This document shows, piece by piece, positions 58,200 through 64,000 of a stretch of DNA of 64,000 nucleotides. The notes under the pieces were generated by a model. The model searched no databases. It had not been told where the DNA came from and saw only the letters and a list, made by a program, of their open reading frames with translations. The stretch comes from Caenimonas sp. SL110 (GTDB taxonomy: Bacteria > Pseudomonadota > Gammaproteobacteria > Burkholderiales > Burkholderiaceae_C): contig NZ_JANU01000031.1 of the NCBI RefSeq assembly GCF_001044395.1, positions 124,001 to 188,000 of the forward strand. Direction: 5' to 3'. The position numbers and the translations under genes are program-made. How positions within the stretch are numbered: position 1 is the stretch's first letter; every line of letters starts with the position of its first letter.

Positions 58200-58664
58200 A
58201 TGGCAAACGACACTCCCTTGAAACTGAACCGGCGAGAGCTGATGGCACTCGGCAGTCTGGCCATCGTCGTGCCCGACTCCCTCGCCCAGGGACGCGACGA
58301 GCTCGCAGCCGCGGTTGCCGACTACGCGCAGGGAGCTCCGATGCGAACGGGCCGCGTGAAACTCGTGATCGAAAAGCTGGTGGACAACGGCAATGCCGTA
58401 CCGGTGACGGTGACAGTCGACAGTCCGATGAGCGCTGCCGATCGCGTCGTGGGCATCGCCATCTTCAACGAGAAAAATCCGCTGCGCGATGTGGCGCGCT
58501 TCAAGTTCGGACCCCGGGCGGGCAAAGCCGTGGTCTCGACCCGGATCCGGCTCGCCACCAGCCAGAGGCTGGTGGCTGTTGCCCGCATGAGCGATGGCTC
58601 GGTGTGGACAGACACCGCTGATGTGGTGGTTGTGCTGGCCGCCTGCATCGAAGGCGAAGGCTGA
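58200..58664 (+). CDS. SoxY-like sulfur carrier, AACIE-arm type
   Basis: 154-residue exported protein, Tat-type signal with NRRELMALGSL. The domain aligns with SoxY, but the C-terminal carrier arm reads VVVLAACIEGEG in place of the GGCGG ending of true SoxY. This matches the family described in NCBI models as a SoxY-related AACIE arm protein, which has no known function. A single Cys remains as possible carrier residue. Overlaps the soxZ-like gene by one base (ATGG..TGATGG). Confidence 0.86.
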   Translation: MANDTPLKLNRRELMALGSLAIVVPDSLAQGRDELAAAVADYAQGAPMRTGRVKLVIEKLVDNGNAVPVTVTVDSPMSAADRVVGIAIFNEKNPLRDVARFKFGPRAGKAVVSTRIRLATSQRLVAVARMSDGSVWTDTADVVVVLAACIEGEG

Positions 58665-58984
58665 TGGCGCGCACGCTCATCAATGTGCCCTCGGGCGTGC
58701 GGCAAGGAGATCTGATCGAGATCAAGGCCTTGATCGCGCATCCGATGGAAACAGGATTCAGACCCGGCGCTGACGGCAAGGTGCTGCCACGCGACATCAT
58801 CCGCATCTTCACCTGCCACTACAACGGCGAAGAAGTTTTCGCAGCCGAACTGCACTCTGCGATTTCAGCGAACCCCTATCTCTCGTTCTTCATGACGGCT
58901 GCCGACTCCGGCACGCTCGAATTCAACTGGCAGGGCGACAACGGATTCCAGCAGACCGAGCGCCTTGCGTTGACAGTGGCATGA
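58664..58984 (+). CDS. soxZ: SoxZ-like sulfur carrier partner
   Basis: 106-residue immunoglobulin-fold protein, no signal peptide of its own, as expected for SoxZ exported with SoxY. Motifs PSGVRQGDLIEIKALIAHPMETG and a strand-rich C-terminus (GTLEFNWQGDNG) are clear. It forms the scaffold holding SoxY. It overlaps soxA by four bases (ATGA). Confidence 0.92.
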   Translation: MARTLINVPSGVRQGDLIEIKALIAHPMETGFRPGADGKVLPRDIIRIFTCHYNGEEVFAAELHSAISANPYLSFFMTAADSGTLEFNWQGDNGFQQTERLALTVA

Positions 58985-59754
58985 CGCGTTCGATTGCATT
59001 GATCGTCGCCGCACTGCTGCTGGGTTGCGCAGCGCCCATGGCCGTGGTGAAGCCGGACAACCGAAAATCCGGGTTCGACAGCATGAGCGCATCCACGCAG
59101 GCCATGCAGCGCGACGACGCAGCCAATCCGGCGATGCTGTCGGTGCAGGATGGAAAGGCACTCTGGGGCCGCGCGCCGGCGGCGTCATCGAGAGCCTGCG
59201 CCAGTTGCCACGGCGACATCGCGTCGATGAAGGGTGTCGCAGCACGGTATCCCGCCTGGGATGAACTGTCCTCGCGCCCCGTCGATCTGGGCATGCGTAT
59301 CAACGCCTGCCGTCAACGTCATCAAGGCTTGCCTTCGTGGCCGCGCGAACACGGGGATCTGCTTTCATTGGAAGCGGCAGTGGCGATGCAATCGCGCGGC
59401 ATGTCGATCGCGCCCTCGAGTGACGAGCGGCTCTTACCCTTTCGCGCGCGCGGGGAGAAGCTGTTCAACCAGCGCATCGGGCAGCTTGACCTGTCGTGCA
59501 TGCAGTGCCATGACCAGCTCGCCGGTGGCCGTCTGGCGGCCAGTGTGATCCCGCAGGGTCATGCCACCGGATATCCGATCTATCGGCTGGAATGGCAGGC
59601 AATGGGCTCGCTCGCAAGGCGCATCCGCGGGTGCATGACGGGGGTGAGGGCAGAGCCTCTGGCTGCGGACAGCGTGGAGCTGGTCGAGCTGGAACTGCAC
59701 CTGGCCGCACGCGCTATGGGCATGGCGGTCGAGACGCCTGCGGTGAGGCCGTAG
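58981..59754 (+). CDS. soxA: SoxA-like dihaem cytochrome
   Basis: 257-residue protein with two CxxCH haem motifs (CASCH near residue 77 and CMQCH near residue 177) and the catalytic Cys in RGCMTGVRAE, all typical of SoxA that couples substrate to the SoxYZ carrier. Signal or lipoprotein-like N-terminus (LLLGC). It is the last gene of the cluster: no soxB or soxCD follow. The haem order matches SoxA from thiosulfate oxidisers. Confidence 0.9.
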   Translation: MTRSIALIVAALLLGCAAPMAVVKPDNRKSGFDSMSASTQAMQRDDAANPAMLSVQDGKALWGRAPAASSRACASCHGDIASMKGVAARYPAWDELSSRPVDLGMRINACRQRHQGLPSWPREHGDLLSLEAAVAMQSRGMSIAPSSDERLLPFRARGEKLFNQRIGQLDLSCMQCHDQLAGGRLAASVIPQGHATGYPIYRLEWQAMGSLARRIRGCMTGVRAEPLAADSVELVELELHLAARAMGMAVETPAVRP

Positions 59755-59769
59755 CGGCTTCGCGCGGGA

Positions 59770-59788
59770 TGCCGGGTTCAGCCCGGCA
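59770..59788. repeat. Hairpin between soxA and lpdA (TGCCGGG/CCCGGCA)
   Basis: A 7-base stem with a 5-base loop in the 46-base gap between two convergent genes. The same CCGG-rich half-palindrome style is seen in the 13.3 kb repeat. It may serve as a bidirectional stop or as a repeat half-site. No U-run follows. Confidence 0.5.
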
Positions 59789-59800
59789 CCATCGCCCGGT

Positions 59801-61657
59801 CTACTTGCGCGGCGGCGGAACGTCCGTGCAGGTGCCGTGAGCAATCTCGGCTGCCATGCCGATGCTCTCGCCGAGCGTCGGGTGCGGATGGATCGTCTTG
59901 CCGATATCGATTTCGTCGGCGCCCATCTCGATGGCAAGCGCCACCTCGCCGATCATGTCGCCGGCATGCGTCCCCACAATGCCGCCGCCCAGGATTCGAT
60001 GGGTCGATGCGTCGAACAGCAGCTTGGTGAAGCCCTCGTCGCGCGTGTTGGCGATCGCGCGACCGGAAGCCGTCCAGGGGAAGTGGCCCTTCTTGATCGC
60101 AATGCCTTGGGCCTTCGCCTGTTCTTCAGTGAGGCCGACCCATGCGACCTCGGGGTCGGTGTAGGCCACGCTGGGGATCACGCGCGCATTGAAAGCCGAG
60201 CGCTTGAGGTGCTCATCGCCGTTCATGTCGCCGCACGCGACTTCTGCTGCGACGTGCGCTTCATGCACGGCCTTGTGCGCCAGCATGGGCTGGCCGACGA
60301 TGTCGCCGATGGCGAAGATGTGCGGCACGTTGGTTCGCATCTGGATATCGACGGGCACAAAGCCGCGATCGGTCACCGCAACGCCGGCCTTCTCTGCGCC
60401 GATCTTCTTGCCGTTCGGTGTGCGGCCCACGGCCTGCAGCACGATGTCGTAAACCTGCGGGTCCTTGGGCGCCTGCTCGCCTTCGAACTTCACCAGGATG
60501 CCTTCGGCGGTTGCTTCTGCACCCACGGTCTTTGTCTTGAGCATGATGTTGTCGAAGCGCGGCGTGTTCATCTTCTGCCACACCTTGACCAGGTCGCGAT
60601 CTGCGCCCTGCATCAGGCCATCGAGCATTTCCACCACATCGAGCCGCGCGCCGAGGGTCGAGTACACCGTGCCCATTTCCAGGCCGATGATGCCGCCGCC
60701 CAGGATCAGCATGCGCTTGGGACTGCCCTGCAATTCCAGTGCGCCGGTGGAGTCCACCACGCGCGGGTCTTTCGGCATGAACGGCAGGTGCACAGCCTGC
60801 GAACCGGCGGCGATGATGCAGTACTTGAATTTGATCGTCTGCTTCTTGCCCGTTTTTTCCTGCCCGGTGCCGGTGGTTTCTTCGACCTGCAGGTGATGCG
60901 GGTCGATGAACTCGCCCAGGCCGCGCACGGTCGTGACCTTGCGCATCTTGGCCATGGCCGCGAGGCCGCCGGTCAGCTTGCCGACGACCTTGGCCTTGTG
61001 CGCGCGCAGCTTGTCGAGATCGACGGTGGGCTTGCCGTACGAGATGCCCAACGAATCGAAGTGGCTCACTTCATCCATGACAGCTGCGACGTGCAGCAAT
61101 GCCTTGGACGGGATGCAACCGACGTTCAGGCACACGCCGCCCAGCGTTGCGTAGCGCTCGACGATGACGGTTTTCATGCCGAGGTCTGCGGCGCGAAATG
61201 CGGCGGAATAACCGCCCGGCCCAGCGCCCAGGACGAGCATGTCGCATTCGATGTCGGCGCCGCCGGAATACGAATTGGGAATGGGTGCGGGAACTCCCTC
61301 ACCCCGACCCTCTCCCGCTGCGGGAGAGGGAGAGACAGCCGCAGTGGATCCAGAGGGACTTGCCCCCTCGCCCCTCTGGGGAGAGGGTTGGGGTGAGGGG
61401 CTTGCGGCCACACCCGCACTCTCGGACTCCAGCGTCAACAACACCGACCCTTGCGCCACCTTGTCCCCAATCTTCACCCGCAAGTCCTTGACGACCCCCG
61501 CGTGGGTCGAAGGGATTTCCATCGAAGCCTTGTCGCTCTCCACCGTCACGAGCGACTGCTCGGCCTTGATCGTGTCGCCGGGCTTCACCAGCAATTCAAT
61601 CACCGCAACTTCAGAGAAGTCGCCGATATCCGGGACCTTGACTTCGACCAGGCTCAT
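59801..61657 (-). CDS. lpdA: Dihydrolipoamide dehydrogenase (E3) with N-terminal lipoyl domain, pyruvate dehydrogenase type
   Basis: 618-residue E3. Residues about 1-80 are a lipoyl domain with the lipoylated Lys in ESDKASMEI; a low-complexity Pro/Ser/Gly/Glu linker (about 83-128) follows; then the FAD enzyme with [15 protein letters not shown] disulfide and the HPHPTLGES dimer motif. This layout, with lipoyl domain on E3, is usual for PDH of betaproteobacteria. The linker is the translation of a palindromic DNA repeat (see repeats). The BPH gene follows upstream, then the E2 gene. Confidence 0.95.
   Translation of the reverse strand: MSLVEVKVPDIGDFSEVAVIELLVKPGDTIKAEQSLVTVESDKASMEIPSTHAGVVKDLRVKIGDKVAQGSVLLTLESESAGVAASPSPQPSPQRGEGASPSGSTAAVSPSPAAGEGRGEGVPAPIPNSYSGGADIECDMLVLGAGPGGYSAAFRAADLGMKTVIVERYATLGGVCLNVGCIPSKALLHVAAVMDEVSHFDSLGISYGKPTVDLDKLRAHKAKVVGKLTGGLAAMAKMRKVTTVRGLGEFIDPHHLQVEETTGTGQEKTGKKQTIKFKYCIIAAGSQAVHLPFMPKDPRVVDSTGALELQGSPKRMLILGGGIIGLEMGTVYSTLGARLDVVEMLDGLMQGADRDLVKVWQKMNTPRFDNIMLKTKTVGAEATAEGILVKFEGEQAPKDPQVYDIVLQAVGRTPNGKKIGAEKAGVAVTDRGFVPVDIQMRTNVPHIFAIGDIVGQPMLAHKAVHEAHVAAEVACGDMNGDEHLKRSAFNARVIPSVAYTDPEVAWVGLTEEQAKAQGIAIKKGHFPWTASGRAIANTRDEGFTKLLFDASTHRILGGGIVGTHAGDMIGEVALAIEMGADEIDIGKTIHPHPTLGESIGMAAEIAHGTCTDVPPPRK
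61296..61399. repeat. Palindromic repeat copy in the lpdA linker
   Basis: Outer arms CCCTCACCCC (61296-61305) and GGGGTGAGGG (61390-61399) enclose a perfect hairpin CCCTCTCCCGC/GCGGGAGAGGG and a second one around TCGCCCCTCTGGGGAGAGG. The 104-base unit is read in frame on the minus strand as SPSPQPSPQRGEGA...SPSPAAGEGRGEG. Two similar copies lie in the E2 gene. Confidence 0.92.
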
Positions 61658-61667
61658 GGGAGCACCC

Positions 61668-62249
61668 TCATTTCATTTTTATCGTGAACACGTCGGCAGG
61701 CGCTGCGGAATTGCGATCGAATTCGCAGCCTGCAGCGATGCCGGCTTCGGCAACTTCTTTGGCCGTCCTGGCCTTGGCAAAAACCGCATGCATCGCACCG
61801 AGTGCGAAGCTGCGGCCTGAACCGATGCCCCAGAATTCCTTGAACTCGAACACTTCGCGGTAGCTGTACAGGCCGTAGATGCCGGTGCCATTGGCGATCA
61901 CCACGCTGAACTGGCTCGACTCGTACGGATCGCTGTCTTCCTCTTTGGTTTGCAGGAAGAAGTTTTCTTTCAGGTACGGATGCAGTTTGGTGAACGTGTC
62001 GAAGACTTCATCCTTGCTTGCGAGCTTGAGCAGTTCCTTGGGCATCGAGTTGATGGCTTTGCGAAGCACAGGAAAGTGAGCGACCGTACCCGCCATGCCG
62101 ATGTAGCTGGGGCCTTGCTCGCTCTCGACCTTGAAGATCTTGGTGTTGTCTTCAAACCTGTGGGCCAGGCGCGTGTCGCCAAACGTGACCAGCGTGTCCG
62201 CTGCGATGGCGACCTGCCCGGCCTTTCTCACCACTACTACTGTTGTCAT
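61668..62249 (-). CDS. Proteasome-like Ntn hydrolase, beta-proteobacteria proteasome homologue (BPH)
   Basis: 193 residues. After removal of Met1 the N-terminal threonine is exposed, followed by VVVVRKAGQVAIAADTLVTFG, lining up with HslV through catalytic D17; K36 replaces Lys33 after a three-residue insertion. YIGMAGTVAHF and GIGSGRSFALGAMHA follow HslV strands too. The length and sequence differ from HslV, and a HslU partner is not next to it. This matches the family called BPH, known to form a double-ring complex without a known ATPase. Some databases mislabel it MFS transporter. It lies between PDH E2 and E3 genes. Confidence 0.82.
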   Translation of the reverse strand: MTTVVVVRKAGQVAIAADTLVTFGDTRLAHRFEDNTKIFKVESEQGPSYIGMAGTVAHFPVLRKAINSMPKELLKLASKDEVFDTFTKLHPYLKENFFLQTKEEDSDPYESSQFSVVIANGTGIYGLYSYREVFEFKEFWGIGSGRSFALGAMHAVFAKARTAKEVAEAGIAAGCEFDRNSAAPADVFTIKMK

Positions 62250-62271
62250 TGACTCGCTTTCGGAAATTGCG

Positions 62272-63996
62272 TCACAGCATCGTGCGACGGAAGTCTCCGA
62301 GGATAGCGCCGAGATAGGCGTTAAAACGAGCTGCGGACGCGCCGTCGATCACGCGGTGGTCCCACGACAACGACAGTGGAAGCATGAGCTTGGGCACAAA
62401 CTGTTTCCCATCCCACACCGGTTCCATCTGGCTCTTGCATACGCCCAGGATTGCAACCTCAGGCGCATTGATGATCGGCGTGAAATAACGTCCGCCGATG
62501 CCACCCAATGACGAGATCGTGAAGCATGCGCCGGACATGTCGGCAGGGCCGAGCTTGCCTTCGCGCGCCTTCTTGGCGAGCTCGCCCATCTCGGTGCTGA
62601 TCTGGAACAGGCCCTTCTTGTCGGCGTCCTTGATGACCGGCACGACAAGACCGTTCGGGGTGTCCGCCGCGAATGCAATATTGAAGTACTGCTTGTAGAC
62701 GAGCTGGTCGCCATCGAGCGAAGCGTTGAACTCGGGGAACTTCTTGAGCGCTGCAACGCAGGCCTTGATAAGGAAAGCGAGCATGGTGAGCTTGACGCCC
62801 GACTTCTCGTTTTCCTTGTTGAGCTGCACGCGGAACGCTTCAAGATCGGTGATGTCCGCGTCGTCATGGTTCGTGACGTGCGGGATCATCACCCAGTTGC
62901 GATGCAGGTTTGCGCCGCTGATCTTCTTGATGCGGCCCATGTCCTTGCGCTCGACCGGACCGAACTTGGCGAAGTCAACCTTGGGCCATGGCAACAGGCC
63001 GAGCGCCTCGCCGCCACCGCCTGCCGCTGCGGGTTTCGCGCCGACTGCCTTGGTGGTGGTCTCGCCTTTCATCACCGCGCGCGTGAATGCCTGGATATCT
63101 TCCTGCGTGATGCGGCTCTTGGGACCGGTGCCCTTGACTTCATCGAGCGGCACGCCGAGTTCGCGCGCGAACTTGCGCACGGAGGGGGATGCATGCGGCA
63201 GGTTGGCGGTGGGGGCTGTGGGTTCGTGCGGGGGCAATGCGGCGGTGGGGGGTGTGCGAACGCCCTCACCCCGGCCCTCTCCCGCTGCGGGAGAGGGAGA
63301 AACAGCCGCAGACACGGCCACCGGACTTGCTCCCTCGCCCCTCTGGGGAGAGGGCTGGGGTGAGGGGCTGGCAGCGCCGACTCCCTCCAGCATCCCAATC
63401 AGATCCCCCACATTCACTGTGTCCCCGATCTTGACCTTCAGCTCTTTCAAGATGCCCGCCGCAGACGACGGGATCTCCATCGAAGCCTTGTCGGACTCGA
63501 CGGTGATCAGCGATTGCTCAGCCTTGATCGTGTCGCCGGGCTTGACCAGGATTTCGATGACAGCGACGTCCTTGAAGTCGCCGATATCGGGGACGCGGAT
63601 TTCGGTGGTCTGTGGACGCACGCCCTCACCCCGGCCCTCTCCCGCAGAGGCGGGAGAGGGAGATGGAACCGCTGGTGCTTGCGTGCTTGCAGATGAGGAA
63701 GCTTCGCTCCCTCTCCCGCCCGCGGGAGAGGGCTGGGGTGAGGGTACAGCCCCGGCCCCATCAGCCTCCAGCACGATCAGCACACTCCCCTGCTTCACCT
63801 TGTCCCCGAGCTTGACCTTCAGCTCTTTCACGGTGCCCGCAGCCGACGACGGAATTTCCATCGAGGCCTTGTCGCTTTCCACCGTGACGAGCGATTGCTC
63901 GGCCTTGACCTTGTCTCCGGCCTTGACGAGGACTTCGATGACCGAAACCTCATCGAAGTCCCCGATGTCGGGGACTTTCACTTCAATCGTTGCCAT
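62272..63996 (-). CDS. aceF: Dihydrolipoyllysine-residue acetyltransferase (E2) of pyruvate dehydrogenase
   Basis: 574 residues: lipoyl domain 1 (about 1-78; ESDKASMEI), Pro/Ser/Gly linker, lipoyl domain 2 (about 133-210), second linker, a peripheral subunit-binding domain (SPSVRKFARELGVPLDEVKGTGPKSRIT) and the catalytic domain with HRVIDGASAARF. Both linkers derive from the palindromic repeat. The start ATG is 4 bases from the window edge; the E1 gene aceE is expected just beyond it. Confidence 0.96.
   Translation of the reverse strand: MATIEVKVPDIGDFDEVSVIEVLVKAGDKVKAEQSLVTVESDKASMEIPSSAAGTVKELKVKLGDKVKQGSVLIVLEADGAGAVPSPQPSPAGGRGSEASSSASTQAPAVPSPSPASAGEGRGEGVRPQTTEIRVPDIGDFKDVAVIEILVKPGDTIKAEQSLITVESDKASMEIPSSAAGILKELKVKIGDTVNVGDLIGMLEGVGAASPSPQPSPQRGEGASPVAVSAAVSPSPAAGEGRGEGVRTPPTAALPPHEPTAPTANLPHASPSVRKFARELGVPLDEVKGTGPKSRITQEDIQAFTRAVMKGETTTKAVGAKPAAAGGGGEALGLLPWPKVDFAKFGPVERKDMGRIKKISGANLHRNWVMIPHVTNHDDADITDLEAFRVQLNKENEKSGVKLTMLAFLIKACVAALKKFPEFNASLDGDQLVYKQYFNIAFAADTPNGLVVPVIKDADKKGLFQISTEMGELAKKAREGKLGPADMSGACFTISSLGGIGGRYFTPIINAPEVAILGVCKSQMEPVWDGKQFVPKLMLPLSLSWDHRVIDGASAARFNAYLGAILGDFRRTML
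63263..63366. repeat. Palindromic repeat copy in the second aceF linker
   Basis: Same outer arms CCCTCACCCC and GGGGTGAGGG as the lpdA copy, 104 bases apart end to end, with the same inner hairpin CCCTCTCCCGC/GCGGGAGAGGG. It is read in frame as the linker between lipoyl domain 2 and the subunit-binding domain. Confidence 0.92.
63623..63744. repeat. Palindromic repeat copy in the first aceF linker
   Basis: 122-base copy with the same outer arms; inner arms contain CCCTCTCCCGC and GCGGGAGAGGG around a unique centre. It is read as the linker between lipoyl domains 1 and 2 (VPSPQPSPAGGRG ... SPSPASAGEGRGEG). The larger size comes from a different central filler. Confidence 0.92.
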
Positions 63997-64000
63997 GTTT

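Noticed and set aside
61296-63744. Clustered palindromes considered as CRISPR
   Set aside because: Only three copies, 100-120 bases each, interior to coding genes, without spacers or cas genes.

Overview
This 64 kb window is chromosomal core sequence from a GC-rich betaproteobacterium, most likely order Burkholderiales and probably near Comamonadaceae. The basis is the gene order der-hfq-hflX-hflK-hflC-hisZ-purA, the clusters bamB/YfgM-like-hisS-ispG-rodZ-like-pilF/pilW-rlmN-ndk and odhA-odhB-lpdA-zapE, the presence of hisZ, and a proteasome-like protein of the type called beta-proteobacteria proteasome homologue (BPH). About 60 protein genes fill the window almost completely. No gene-free stretch reaches 300 bases. 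I saw no rRNA, tRNA, CRISPR array, insertion sequence or prophage.

Layout. 1-2.4 kb: an edge-truncated YbbA-type ABC ATPase divergent from tesA and mnmH/selU. 2.4-9.7 kb: a small basic protein, metC, a membrane protein, then an OmpR-type two-component system divergent from a PAP2 phosphatase and eptA, with an exact CTTAAG-N5-CTTAAG PmrA-type box between them; this looks like a self-contained lipid A modification locus. Three small hypothetical genes follow. 9.8-26.7 kb: a long minus-strand run of housekeeping genes for purine and histidine synthesis, membrane protease control (hflKC), RNA chaperone and GTPases (hfq, der, hflX), outer-membrane assembly (bamB), isoprenoid synthesis (ispG), cell shape, type IV pilus biogenesis and rlmN. 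26.7-36.2 kb: rluB with an unusual RGG-like tail, scpB, rluD, bamD, a DinG-family helicase, a YdcH-like protein, a PP2C phosphatase, an exported coiled-coil protein and zapE. 36.2-42.3 kb: the 2-oxoglutarate dehydrogenase operon odhA-odhB-(small exported Cys protein)-lpdA. 42.5-46.8 kb: prpE, an isochorismatase-like hydrolase and a divergent HpaB/AbfD-fold flavoprotein. 46.8-53.1 kb: a signalling island with a GGDEF-like protein, a Cache/PAS histidine kinase overlapping a single-domain response regulator, and a divergent receiver-histidine kinase fusion with a NarL-type regulator. 53.1-59.8 kb: a PQQ-type sugar dehydrogenase, an NlpC/P60 peptidase, and an iorA-iorB-soxX-soxY-soxZ-soxA cluster whose SoxY ends in AACIEGEG instead of GGCGG. 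59.8-64 kb: pyruvate dehydrogenase E3 and E2 genes flanking the BPH gene.

The most interesting signals are: the Mo-hydroxylase/Sox-like AACIE cassette lacking soxB and soxCD; three copies of a long palindromic repeat lying in frame inside the inter-domain linkers of the PDH E2 and E3 proteins; the BPH gene placed between those two genes; the PmrA box controlling a lipid A locus; and an AbfD-like flavoprotein that has lost two of the iron-sulfur ligands. All function assignments come from reading motifs and recalled family knowledge; no database search was run.
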